Positions 24,768-37,188 of a DNA stretch of 64,000 nucleotides are shown here, piece by piece (the stretch's first letter is position 1; each line of letters begins with the position of its first letter). The stretch spans positions 186,001 through 250,000 of the forward strand of contig JAKCOZ010000305.1 of the NCBI GenBank assembly GCA_022605955.1, in the 5' to 3' direction. The notes beneath the pieces were generated by a model. It ran no database searches and was not told the origin of the DNA. It saw only the letters and a program-made list of their open reading frames with translations. The position numbers and the translations under genes are program-made. The stretch is from Rallus limicola. Its lineage: Eukaryota; Chordata; Aves; Gruiformes; Rallidae.

Positions 24768-24838
24768 TGTCCTGTTAGGAGGTTTCAGACAAGCTAGGCC
24801 TGAAAGGCATAGCTTGTCTGAAACCTCCTAACAGGACA
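24768..24838. repeat. Junction hairpin 15
   Basis: Return to the standard centre. Ends the 21-unit block, 4,205 bp, the longest hairpin-free run between two junctions here. Confidence 0.92.
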
Positions 24839-26002
24839 CACGAGCAGACCCTGTCACTTTGGCTCTCAGCCTTTTCCTTTGCCTGGAAAGAGGGAACATG
24901 CCTGGAACCTCCTACGGTGCTTTTCTCGGCCCTAGCAGACTGCAGTTCAAAACATGCTAAACGTCCAGCAATAACTCCCAAAGTAAAGAAGCTAGGCCTG
25001 AAAGGCATAGCTTTTCTGAAACCTTCTAACAGGACACACGAGCAGCCCCTGTCACTTTGGCTCTCAGCCTTTTCCTTTGCCTGGAAAGAGGGAACATGCC
25101 TGGAACCTCCTACGGTGCTTTTCTCGGCCCTAGCAGACCGCAGTTCAAAACATGCTAAACGTCCAGCAATAACTCCCAAAGTAAAGAAGCTAGGCCTGAA
25201 AGGCATAGCTTGTCTGAAACCTCCTAACAGGACACACGAGCAGCCCCTGTCACTTTGGCTCTCAGCCTTTTACTTTGCCTGGAAAGAGGGAACATGCCTG
25301 GAACCTCCTACGGTGCTTTTCTCGGCCCTAGCAGACTGCAGTTCAAAACATGCTAAACGTCCAGCAATAACTCCCAAAGTAAAGAAGCTAGGCCTGAAAG
25401 GCATAGCTTGTCTGAAACCTCCTAACAGGACACACGAGCAGCCCCTGTCACTTTGGCTCTCAGCCTTTTCCTTTGCCTGGAAAGAGGGAACATGCCTGGA
25501 ACCTCCTACGGTGCTTTTCTCGGCCCTAGCAGACTGCAGTTTAAAACATGCTAAACGTCCAGCAATAACTCCCAAAGTAAAGAAGCTAGGCCTGAAAGGC
25601 ATAGCTTGTCTGAAACCTCCTAACAGGACACACGAGCAGACCCTGTCACTTTGGCTCTCAGCCTTTTCCTTTGCCTGGAAAGAGGGAACATGCCTGGAAC
25701 CTCCTACGGTGCTTTTCTCGGCCCTAGCAGACTGCAGTTCAAAACATGCTAAACGTCCAGCAATAACTCCCAAAGTAAAGAAGCTAGGCCTGAAAGGCAT
25801 AGCTTGTCTGAAACCTCCTAACAGGACACACGAGCAGACCCTGTCACTTTGGCTCTCAGCCTTTTCCTTTGCCTGGAAAGAGGGAACATGCCTGAAACCT
25901 CCTACGGTGCTTTTCTCGGCCCTAGCAGACTGCAGTTCAAAACATGCTAAACGTCCAGCAATAACTCCCAAAGTAAAGAAGCTAGGCCTGAAAGGCATAG
26001 CT

Positions 26003-26073
26003 TGTCCTGTTAGGAGGTTTCAGACAAGCTAGGCCTGAAAGGCATAGCTTGTCTGAAACCTCCTAACAGGACA
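26003..26073. repeat. Junction hairpin 16
   Basis: Standard arms; left unit has cctg instead of catg. Ends a 6-unit block of 1,235 bp. Confidence 0.92.
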
Positions 26074-28425
26074 CACGAGCAGACCCTGTCACTTTGGCTC
26101 TCAGCCTTTTCCTTTGCCTGGAAAGAGGGAACATGCCTGGAACCTCCTACGGTTCTTTTCTCGGCCCTAGCAGACTGCAGTTCAAAACATGCTAAACGTC
26201 CAGCAATAACTCCCAAAGTAAAGAAGCTAGGCCTGAAAGGCATAGCTTGTCTAAAACCTCCTAACAGGACACACGACCAGCCCCTGTCACTTTGGCTCTC
26301 AGCCTTTTCCTTTGCCTGGAAAGAGGGAACATGCCTGGAACCTCCTACGGTGCTTTTCTCGGCCCTAGCAGACTGCAGTTCAAAACATGCTAAACGTCCA
26401 GCAATAACTCCCAAAGTAAAGAAGCTAGGCCTGAAAGGCATAGCTTGTCTGAAACCTCCTAACAGGACACACGAGCAGCCCCTGTCACTTTGGCTCTCAG
26501 CCTTTTCCTTTGCCTGGAAAGAGGGAACATGCCTGGAACCTCCTACGGTGCTTTTCTCAGCCCTAGCAGACTGCAGTTCAAAACATGCTAAACGTCCAGC
26601 AATAACTCCCAAAGTAAAGAAGCTAGGCCTGAAAGGCATAGCTTGTCTGAAACCTCCTAACATGACACACGAGCAGCCCCTGTCACTTTGGTTCTCAGCC
26701 TTTTCCTTTGCCTGGAAAGAGGGAACATGCCTGGAACCTCCTACGGTGCTTTTCTCGGCCCTATCAGACTGCAGTTCAAAACATGCTAAACGTCCAGCAA
26801 TAACTCCCAAAGTAAAGAAGCTAGGCCTGAAAGGCATAGCTTGTCTGAAACCTCCTAACAGGACACACGAGCAGCCCCTGTCACTTTGGCTCTCAGCCTT
26901 TTCCTTTGCCTGGAAAGAGGGAACATGCCTGGAACCTCCTACGGTGCTTTTCTCGGCCCTAGCAGACTGCAGTTCAAAACATGCTAAACGTCCAGCAATA
27001 ACTCCCAAAGTAAAGAAGCTAGGCCTGAAAGGCATAGCTTGTCTGAAACCTCCTAACATGACACACGAGCAGCCCCTGTCACTTTGGTTCTCAGCCTTTT
27101 CCTTTGCCTGGAAAGAGGGAACATGCCTGGAACCTCCTACGGTGCTTTTCTCGGCCCTAGCAGACTGCAGTTCAAAACATGCTAAACGTCCAGCAATAAC
27201 TCCCAAAGTAAAGAAGCTAGGCCTGAAAGGCATAGCTTGTCTGAAACCTCCTAACAGGACACACGAGCAGACCCTGTCACTTTGGCTCTCAGCCTTTTCC
27301 TTTGCCTGGAAAGAGGGAACATGCCTGGAACCTCCTACGGTGCTTTTCTCGGCCCTAGCAGACTGCCGTTCAAAACATGCTAAACGTCCAGCAATAACTC
27401 CCAAAGTAAAGAAGCTAGGCCTGAAAGGCATAGCTTGTCTGAAACCTCCTAACAGGACACACGAGCAGCCCCTGTCACTTTGGCTCTCAGCCTTTTCCTT
27501 TGCCTGGAAAGAGGGAACATGCCTGGAACCTCCTACGGTGCTTTTCTCGGCCCTAGCAGACTGCAGTTCAAAACATGCTAAACGTCCAGCAATAACTCCC
27601 AAAGTAAAGAAGCTAGGCCTGAAAGGCATAGCTTGTCTGAAACCTCCTAACAGGACACACGAGCAGCCCCTGTCACTTTGGCTCTCAGCCTTTTCCTTTG
27701 CCTGGAAAGAGGGAACATGCCTGGAACCTCCTACGGTGCTTTTCTCGGCCCTAGCAGACTGCAGTTCAAAACATGCTAAACGTCCAGCAATAACTCCCAA
27801 AGTAAAGAAGCTAGGCCTGAAAGGCATAGCTTGTCTGAAACCTCCTAACAGGACACACGAGCAGACCCTGTCACTTTGGCTCTCAGCCTTTTCCTTTGCC
27901 TGGAAAGAGGGAACATGCCTGGAACCTCCTACGGTGCTTTTCTCGGCCCTAGCAGACTGCAGTTCAAAACATGCTAAACGTCCAGCAATAACTCCCAAAG
28001 TAAAGAAGCTAGGCCTGAAAGGCATAGCTTGTCTGAAACCTCCTAACAGGACACACGAGCAGACCCTGTCACTTTGGCTCTCAGCCTTTTCCTTTGCCTG
28101 GAAAGAGGGAACATGCCTGGAACCTCCTACGGTGCTTTTCTCGGCCCTAGCAGACTGCAGTTCAAAACATGCTAAACGTCCAGCAATAACTCCCAAAGTA
28201 AAGAAGCTAGGCCTGAAAGGCATAGCTTGTCTGAAACCTCCTAAGAGGACACACGAGCAGCCCCTGTCACTTTGGCTCTCAGCCTTTTCCTTTGCCTGGA
28301 AAGAGGGAACATGCCTGGAACCTCCTACGGTGCTTTTCTCGGCCCTAGCAGACTGCAGTTCAAAACATGCTAAACGTGCAGCAATAACTCCCAAAGTAAA
28401 GAAGCTAGGCCTGAAAGGCATAGCT

Positions 28426-28496
28426 TGTCCTGTTAGGAGGTTTCAGACAAGCTAGGCCTGAAAGGCATAGCTTGTCTGAAACCTCCTAACAGGACA
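28426..28496. repeat. Junction hairpin 17
   Basis: Standard arms; left unit has cctg, and also aaacgtgcagc. Ends a 12-unit block of 2,423 bp. Confidence 0.92.
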
Positions 28497-28868
28497 CACG
28501 AGCAGCCCCTGTCACTTTGGCTCTCAGCCTTTTCCTTTGCCTGGAAAGAGGGAACATGCCTGGAACCTCCTACGGTGCTTTTCTCGGCCCTAGCAGACTG
28601 CAGTTCAAAACATGCTAAACGTCCAGCAATAACTCCCAAAGTAAAGAAGCTAGGCCTGAAAGGCATAGCTTGTCTGAAACCTCCTAACAGGACACACGAG
28701 CAGCCCCTGTCACTTTGGCTCTCAGCCTTTTCCTTTGCCTGGAAAGAGGGAACATGCCTGGAACCTCCTACGGTGCTTTTCTTGGCCCTAGCAGACTGCA
28801 GTTCAAAACATGCTAAACGTCCAGCAATAACTCCCAAAGTAAAGAAGCTAGGCATGAAAGGCATAGCT

Positions 28869-28939
28869 TGTCCTGTTAGGAGGTTTCAGACAAGCTAGGC
28901 CTGAAAGGCCTAGCTTGTCTGAAACCTCCTAACAGGACA
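28869..28939. repeat. Junction hairpin 18, fully symmetric form
   Basis: Centre reads ggcctgaaaggcc, which removes the single mismatch of the standard form. The two arms are then complementary over 34 nt around a 3-nt gaa loop. Ends a 2-unit block of 443 bp. Confidence 0.92.
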
Positions 28940-31291
28940 CACGAGCAGACCCTGTCACTTTGGCTCTCAGCCTTTTCCTTTGCCTGGAAAGAGGGAACAT
29001 GCCTGGAACCTCCTACGGTGCTTTTCTCGGCCCTAGCAGACTGCAATTCAAAACATGCTAAACGTCCAGCAATAACTCCCAAAGTAAAGAAGCTAGGCCT
29101 GAAAGGCATAGCTTGTCTGAAACCTCCTAACATGACACACGAGCAGCCCCTGTCACTTTGGTTCTCAGCCTTTTCCTTTGCCTGGAAAGAGGGAACATGC
29201 CTGGAACCTCCTACGGTGCTTTTCTCGGCCCTAGCAGACTGCAGTTCAAAACATGCTAAACGTCCAGCAATAACTCCCAAAGTAAAGAAGCTAGGCCTGA
29301 AAGGCATAGGTTGTCTGAAACCTCCTAACAGGACACACGAGCAACCCCTGTCACTTTGGCTCTCAGCCTTTTCCTTTGCCTGGAAAGAGGGAACATGCCT
29401 GGAACCTCCTACGGTGCTTTTCTCGGCCCTAGCAGACTGCAGTTCAAAACATGCTAAACGTCCAGCAATAACTCCCAAAGTAAAGAAGCTAGGCCTGAAA
29501 GGCATAGCTTGTCTGAAACCTCCTAACATGACACACGAGCAGCCCCTGTCACTTTGGTTCTCAGCCTTTTCCTTTGCCTGGAAAGAGGGAACATGCCTGG
29601 AACCTCCTACGGTGCTTTTCTCGGCCCTAGCAGACTGCAGTTCAAAACATGCTAAACGTCCAGCAATAACTCCCAAAGTAAAGAAGCTAGGCCTGAAAGG
29701 CATAGCTTGTCTGAAACCTCCTAACAGGACACACGAGCAGACCCTTTCACTTTGGCTCTCAGCCTTTTCATTTGCCTGGAAAGAGGGAACATGCCTGGAA
29801 CCTCCTACGGTGCTTTTCTCGGCCCTAGCAGACTGCAGTTCAAAACATGCTAAACATCCAGCAATAACTCCCAAAGTAAAGAAGCTAGGCCTGAAAGGCA
29901 TAGCTTGTCTGAAACCTCCTAACATGACACACGAGCAGCCCCTGTCACTTTGGTTCTCAGCCTTTTCCTTTGCCTGGAAAGAGGGAACATGCCTGGAACC
30001 TCCTACGGTGCTTTTCTCGGCCCTAGCAGACTGCAGTTCAAAACATGCTAAACGTCCAGCAATAACTCCCAAAGTAAAGAAGCTAGGCCTGAAAGGCATA
30101 GCTTGTCTGAAACCTCCTAACAGGACACACGAGCAGACCCTGTCACTTTGGCTCTCAGCCTTTTCCTTTGCCTGGAAAGAGGGAACATGCCTGGAACCTC
30201 CTATGGTGCTTTTCTCGGCCCTAGCAGACTGCCGTTCAAAACATGCTAAACGTCCAGCAATAACTCCCAAAGTAAAGAAGCTAGGCCTGAAAGGCATAGC
30301 TTGTCTGAAAGCTCCTAACAGGACACACGAGCAGCCCCTGTCACTTTGGCTCTCAGCCTTTTCCTTTGCCTGGAAAGAGGGAACATGCCTGGAACCTCCT
30401 ACGGTGCTTTTCTCGGCCCTAGCAGACTGCAGTTCAAAACATGCTAAACGTCCAGCAATAACTCCCAAAGTAAAGAAGCTAGGCCTGAAAGGCATAGCTT
30501 GTCTGAAACCTCCTAACAGGACACACGAGCAGACCCTGTCACTTTGGCTCTCAGCCTTTTCCTTTGCCTGGAAAGAGGGAACATGCCTGGAACCTCCTAC
30601 GGTGCTTTTCTCGGCCCTAGCAGACTGCAGTTCAAAACATGCTAAACGTCCAGCAATAACTCCCAAAGTAAAGAAGCTAGGCCTGAAAGGCATAGCTTGT
30701 CTGAAACCTCCTAACAGGACACACGAGCAGACCCTGTCACTTTGGCTCTCAGCCTTTTCCTTTGCCTGGAAAGAGGGAACATGCCTGGAACCTCCTACGG
30801 TGCTTTTCTCGGCCCTAGCAGACTGCAGTTCAAAACATGCTAAACGTCCAGCAATAACTCCCAAAGTAAAGAAGCTAGGCCTGAAAGGCATAGCTTGTCT
30901 GAAACCTCCTAACAGGACACACGAGCAGCCCCTGTCACTTTGGCTCTCAGCCTTTTCCTTTGCCTGGAAAGAGGGAACATGCCTGGAACCATCTACGGTG
31001 CTTTTCTCGGCCCTAGCAGACTGCAGTTCAAAACATGCTAAACGTCCAGCAATAACTCCCAAAGTAAAGAAGCTAGGCCTGAAAGGCATAGCTTGTCTGA
31101 AACCTCCTAACAGGACACACGAGCAGACCCTGTCACTTTGGCTCTCAGCCTTTTCCTTTGCCTGGAAAGAGGGAACATGCCTGGAACCTCCTACGGTGCT
31201 TTTCTCGGCCCTAGCAGACTGCAGTTCAAAACATGCTAAACGTCCAGCAATAACTCCCAAAGTAAAGAAGCTAGGCATGAAAGGCATAGCT

Positions 31292-31362
31292 TGTCCTGTT
31301 AGGAGGTTTCAGACAAGCTAGGCCTGAAAGGCATAGCTTGTCTGAAACCTCCTAACAGGACA
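31292..31362. repeat. Junction hairpin 19
   Basis: Standard form. Ends a 12-unit block of 2,423 bp. Confidence 0.92.
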
Positions 31363-32130
31363 CACGAGCAGACCCTGTCACTTTGGCTCTCAGCCTTTTC
31401 CTTTGCCTGGAAAGAGGGAACATGCCTGGAACCTCCTACGGTGCTTTTCTCGGCCCTAGCAGACTGCAGTTCAAAACATGCTAAACGTCCAGCAATAACT
31501 CCCAAAGTAAAGAAGCTAGGCCTGAAAGGCATAGCTTGTCTGAAACCTCCTAACAGGACACACGAGCAGACCCTGTCACTTTGGCTCTCAGCCTTTTCCT
31601 TTGCCTGGAAAGAGGGAACATGCCTGGAACCTCCTACGGTGCTTTTCTCGGCCCTAGCAGACTGCAGTTCAAAACATGCTAAACGTCCAGCAATAACTCC
31701 CAAAGTAAAGAAGCTAGGCCTGAAAGGCATAGCTTGTCTGAAACCTCCTAACAGGACACACGAGCAGACCCTGTCACTTTGGCTCTCAGCCTTTTCCTTT
31801 GCCTGGAAAGAGGGAACATGCCTGGAACCTCCTACGGTGCTTTTCTCGGCCCTAGCAGACTGCAGTTCAAAACATGCTAAACGTCCAGCAATAACTCCCA
31901 AAGTAAAGAAGATAGGCCTGAAAGGCATAGCTTGTCTGAAACCTCCTAACAGGACACACGAGCAGACCCTGTCACTTTGGCTCTCAGCCTTTTCCTTTGC
32001 CTGGAAAGAGGGAACATGCCTGGAACCTCCTACGGTGCTTTTCTCGGCCCTAGCAGACTGCAGTTCAAAACATGCTAAACGTCCAGCAATAACTCCCAAA
32101 GTAAAGAAGCTAGGCATGAAAGGCATAGCT

Positions 32131-32201
32131 TGTCCTGTTAGGAGGTTTCAGACAAGCTAGGCCTGAAAGGCATAGCTTGTCTGAAACCTCCTAACAGGAC
32201 A
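32131..32201. repeat. Junction hairpin 20
   Basis: Standard form. Ends a 4-unit block of 839 bp made only of cagg/acc-type units. Confidence 0.92.
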
Positions 32202-32771
32202 CACGAGCAGACCCTGTCACTTTGGCTCTCAGCCTTTTCCTTTGCCTGGAAAGAGGGAACATGCCTGGAACCTCCTACGGTGCTTTTCTCGGCCCTAGCA
32301 GACTGCAGTTCAAAACATGCTAAACGTCCAGCAATAACTCCCAAAGTAAAGAAGCTAGGCCTGAAAGGCATAGCTTGTCTGAAACCTCCTAACAGGACAC
32401 CCGAGCAGACCCTGTCACTTTGGCTCTCAGCCTTTTCCTTTGCCTGGAAAGAGGGAACATGCCTGGAACCTCCTACGGTGCTTTTCTCGGCCCTAGCAGA
32501 CTGCAGTTCAAAACATGCTAAACGTCCAGCAATAACTCCCAAAGTAAAGAAGCTAGGCCTGAAAGGCATAGCTTGTCTGAAACCTCCTAACAGGACACAC
32601 GAGCAGACCCTGTCACTTTGGCTCTCAGCCTTTTCCTTTGCCTGGAAAGAGGGAACATGCCTGGAACCTCCTACGGTGCTTTCCTCGGCCCTAGCAGACT
32701 GCAGTTCAAAACATGCTAAACGTCCAGCAATAACTCCCAAAGTAAAGAAGCTAGGCATGAAAGGCATAGCT

Positions 32772-32842
32772 TGTCCTGTTAGGAGGTTTCAGACAAGCTA
32801 GGCCTGAAAGGCATAGCTTGTCTGAAACCTCCTAACAGGACA
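32772..32842. repeat. Junction hairpin 21
   Basis: Standard form. Ends a 3-unit block of 641 bp. Confidence 0.92.
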
Positions 32843-34402
32843 CACGAGCAGACCCTGTCACTTTGGCTCTCAGCCTTTTCCTTTGCCTGGAAAGAGGGAA
32901 CATGCCTGGAACCTCCTACGGTGCTTTTCTCGGCCCTAGCAGACTGCAGTTCAAAACATGCTAAACGTCCAGCAATAACTCCCAAAGTAAAGAAGCTAGG
33001 CCTGAAAGGCATAGCTTGTCTGAAACCTCCTAACAGGACACACGAGCAGACCCTGTCACTTTGGCTCTCAGCCTTTTCCTTTGCCTGGAAAGAGGGAACA
33101 TGCCTGGAACCTCCTACGGTGCTTTTCTCGGCCCTAGCAGACTGCAGTTCAAAACATGCTAAACGTCCAGCAATAACTCCCAAAGTAAAGAAGCTAGGCC
33201 TGAAAGGCATAGCTTGTCTGAAACCTCCTAACAGGACACACGAGCAGCCCCTGTCACTTTGGCTCTCAGCCTTTTCCTTTGCCTGGAAAGAGGGAACATG
33301 CCTGGAACCTCCTACGGTGCTTTTCTCGGCCCTAGCAGACTGCCGTTCAAAACATGCTAAACGTCCAGCAATAACTCACAAAGTAAAGAAGCTAGGCCTG
33401 AAAGGCATAGCTTTTCTGAAACCTCCTAACAGGACACACGAGCAGACCCTGTCACTTTGGCTCTCAGCCTTTTCCTTTGCCTGGAAAGAGGGAACATGCC
33501 TGGAACCTCCTACGGTGCTTTTCTCGGCCCTAGCAGACTGCAGTTCAAAACATGCTAAACGTCCAGCAATAACTCCCAAAGTAAAGAAGCTAGGCCTGAA
33601 AGGCATAGCTTGTCTGAAACCTCCTAACAGGACACACGAGCAGACCCTGTCACTTTGGCTCTCAGCCTTTTCCTTTGCCTGGAAAGAGGGAACATGCCTG
33701 GAACCTCCTACGGTGCTTTTCTCGGCCCTAGCAGACTGCAGTTCAAAACATGCTAAACGTCCAGCAATAACTCCCAAAGTAAAGAAGCTAGGCCTGAAAG
33801 GCATAGCTTGTCTGAAACCTCCTAACAGGACACACGAGCAGACCCTGTCACTTTGGCTCTCAGCCTTTTCCTTTGCCTGGAAAGAGGGAACATGCCTGGA
33901 ACCTCCTACGGTGCTTTTCTCGGCCCTAGCAGACTGCAGTTCAAAACATGCTAAACGTCCAGCAATAACTCCCAAAGTATAGAAGCTAGGCCTGAAAGGC
34001 ATAGCTTGTCTGAAACCTCCTAACAGGACACACGAGCAGACCCTGTCACTTTGGCTCTCAGCCTTTTCCTTTGCCTGGAAAGAGGGAACATGCCTGGAAC
34101 CTCCTACGGTGCTTTTCTCGGCCCTAGCAGACTGCAGTTCAAAACATGCTAAACGTCCAGCAATAACTCCCAAAGTAAAGAAGATAGGCCTGAAAGGCAT
34201 AGCTTGTCTGAAACCTCCTAACAGGACACACGAGCAGACCCTGTCACTTTGGCTCTCAGCCTTTTCCTTTGCCTGGAAAGAGGGAACATGCCTGGAACCT
34301 CCTACGGTGCTTTTCTCGGCCCTAGCAGACTGCAGTTCAAAACATGCTAAACGTCCAGCAATAAGTCCCAAAGTAAAGAAGCTAAACATGAAAGGCATAG
34401 CT

Positions 34403-34473
34403 TGTCCTGTTAGGAGGTTTCAGACAAGCTAGGCCTGAAAGGCATAGCTTGTCTGAAACCTCCTAACAGGACA
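34403..34473. repeat. Junction hairpin 22
   Basis: Standard arms. The left unit reads gctaaacatgaaagg in place of gctaggcatgaaagg. Ends an 8-unit block of 1,631 bp. Confidence 0.92.
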
Positions 34474-35439
34474 CACGAGCAGACCCTGTCACTTTGGCTC
34501 TCAGCCTTTTCCTTTGCCTGGAAAGAGGGAACATGCCTGGAACCTCCTACGGTGCTTTTCTCGGCCCTAGCAGACTGCAATTCAAAACATGCTAAACGTC
34601 CAGCAATAACTCCCAAAGTAAAGAAGCTAGGCCTGAAAGGCATAGCTTGTCTGAAACCTCCTAACAGGACACACGAGCAGCCCCTGTCACTTTGGTTCTC
34701 AGCCTTTTCCTTTGCCTGGAAAGAGGGAACATGCCTGGAACCTCCTACGGTGCTTTTCTCGGCCCTAGCAGACTGCAGTTCAAAACATGCTAAACGTCCA
34801 GCAATAACTCCCAAAGTAAAGAAGCTAGGCCTGAAAGGCATAGCTTGTCTGAAACCTCCTAACAGGACACACGAGCAGACCCTGTCACTTTGGCTCTCAG
34901 CCTTTTCCTTTGCCTGGAAAGAGGGAACATGCCTGGAACCTCCTACGGTGCTTTTCTCGGCCCTAGCAGACTGCAGTTCAAAACATGCTAAACGTCCAGC
35001 AATAACTCCCAAAGTAAAGAAGCTAGGCCTGAAAGGCATAGCTTGTCTGAAACCTCCTAACAGGACACACGAGCAGACCCTGTCACTTTGGCTCTCAGCC
35101 TTTTCCTTTGCCTGGAAAGAGGGAACATGCCTGGAACCTCCTACGGTGCTTTTCTCGGCCCTAGCAGACTGCAGTTCAAAACATGCTAAACGTCCAGCAA
35201 TAACTCCCAAAGTAAAGAAGCTAGGCCTGAAAGGCATAGCTTGTCTGAAACCTCCTAACAGGACACACGAGCAGCCCCTGTCACTTTGGCTCTCAGCCTT
35301 TTCCTTTGCCTGGAAAGAGGGAACATGCCTGGAACCTCCTACGGTGCTTTTCTCGGCCCTAGCAGACTGCAGTTCAAAACATGCTAAACGTCCAGCAATA
35401 AGTCCCAAAGTAAAGAAGCTAGGCATGAAAGGCATAGCT

Positions 35440-35510
35440 TGACCTGTTAGGAGGTTTCAGACAAGCTAGGCCTGAAAGGCATAGCTTGTCTGAAACCTCC
35501 TAACAGGACA
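35440..35510. repeat. Junction hairpin 23, arm mismatch
   Basis: T-to-A change at 35442 near the outer end of the left arm, not compensated in the right arm. Ends a 5-unit block of 1,037 bp. Confidence 0.9.
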
Positions 35511-36278
35511 CACGAGCAGACCCTGTCACTTTGGCTCTCAGCCTTTTCCTTTGCCTGGAAAGAGGGAACATGCCTGGAACCTCCTACGGTGCTTTTCTCG
35601 GCCCTAGCAGACTGCAATTCAAAACATGCTAAACGTCCAGCAATAACTCCCAAAGTAAAGAAGCTAGGCCTGAAAGGCATAGCTTGTCTGAAACCTCCTC
35701 ACAGGACACACGAGCAGCCCCTGTCACTTTGGTTCTCAGCCTTTTCCTTTGCCTGGAAAGAGGGAACATGCCTGGAACCTCCTACGGTGCTTTTCTCGGC
35801 CCTAGCAGACTGCAGTTCAAAACATGCTAAACGTCCAGCAATAACTCCCAAAGTAAAGAAGCTAGGCCTGAAAGGCATAGCTTGTCTGAAACCTCCTAAC
35901 AGGACACACGAGCAGCCCCTGTCACTTTGGCTCTCAGCCTTTTCCTTTGCCTGGAAAGAGGGAACATGCCTGGAACCTCCTACGGTGCTTTTCTCGGCCC
36001 TAGCAGACTGCAGTTCAAAACATGCTAAACGTCCAGCAATAACTCCCAAAGTAAAGAAGCTAGGCCTGAAAGGCATAGCTTGTCTGAAACCTCCTAACAG
36101 GACACACGAGCAGACCCTGTCACTTTGGCTCTCAGCCTTTTCCTTTGCCTGGAAAGAGGGAACATGCCTGGAACCTCCTACGGTGCTTTTCTCGGCCCTA
36201 GCAGACTGCAGTTCAAAACATGCTAAACGTCCAGCAATAACTCCCAAAGTAAAGAAGCTAGGCATGAAAGGCATAGCT

Positions 36279-36349
36279 TGTCCTGTTAGGAGCTTTCAGA
36301 CAAGCTAGGCCTGAAAGGCATAGCTTGTCTGAAACCTCCTAACAGGACA
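36279..36349. repeat. Junction hairpin 24, arm mismatch
   Basis: G-to-C change at 36293 (aggagctttcag) in the left arm, not compensated. Ends a 4-unit block of 839 bp. Confidence 0.9.
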
Positions 36350-37117
36350 CACGAGCAGACCCTGTCACTTTGGCTCTCAGCCTTTTCCTTTGCCTGGAAA
36401 GAGGGAACATGCCTGGAACCTCCTACGGTGCTTTTCTCGGCCCTAGCAGACTGCAGTTCAAAACATGCTAAACGTCCAGCAATAACTCCCAAAGTAAAGA
36501 AGCTAGGCCTGAAAGGCATAGCTTGTCTGAAACCTCCTAACAGGACACACGAGCAGCCCCTGTCACTTTGGCTCTCAGCCTTTTCCTTTGCCTGGAAAGA
36601 GGGAACATGCCTGGAACCTCCTACGGTGCTTTTCTCGGCCCTAGCAGACTGCAGTTCAAAACATGCTAAACGTCCAGCAATAACTCCCAAAGTAAAGAAG
36701 CTAGGCCTGAAAGGCATAGCTTGTCTGAAACCTCCTAACAGGACACACGAGCAGCCCCTGTCACTTTGGCTCTCAGCCTTTTCCTTTGCCTGGAAAGAGG
36801 GAACATGCCTGGAACCTCCTACGGTGCTTTTCTCAGCCCTAGCAGACTGCAGTTCAAAACATGCTAAACGTCCAGCAATAACTCCCAAAGTAAAGAAGCT
36901 AGGCCTGAAAGGCATAGCTTGTCTGAAACCTCCTAACATGACACACGAGCAGCCCCTGTCACTTTGGTTCTCAGCCTTTTCCTTTGCCTGGAAAGAGGGA
37001 ACATGCCTGGAACCTCCTACGGTGCTTTTCTCGGCCCTATCAGACTGCAGTTCAAAACATGCTAAACGTCCAGCAATAACTCCCAAAGTAAAGAAGCTAG
37101 GCATGAAAGGCATAGCT

Positions 37118-37188
37118 TGTCCTGTTAGGAGGTTACAGACAAGCTAGGCCTGAAAGGCATAGCTTGTCTGAAACCTCCTAACAGGACA
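37118..37188. repeat. Junction hairpin 25, arm mismatch
   Basis: T-to-A change at 37135 (aggaggttacag) in the left arm, not compensated. Ends a 4-unit block of 839 bp. Confidence 0.9.

Noticed and set aside
33975..33985. A missed junction where the plus-strand frame stops near 33980
   Set aside because: The unit is 198 bp; the stop comes from a point change (aaagtatagaag), not an insertion.
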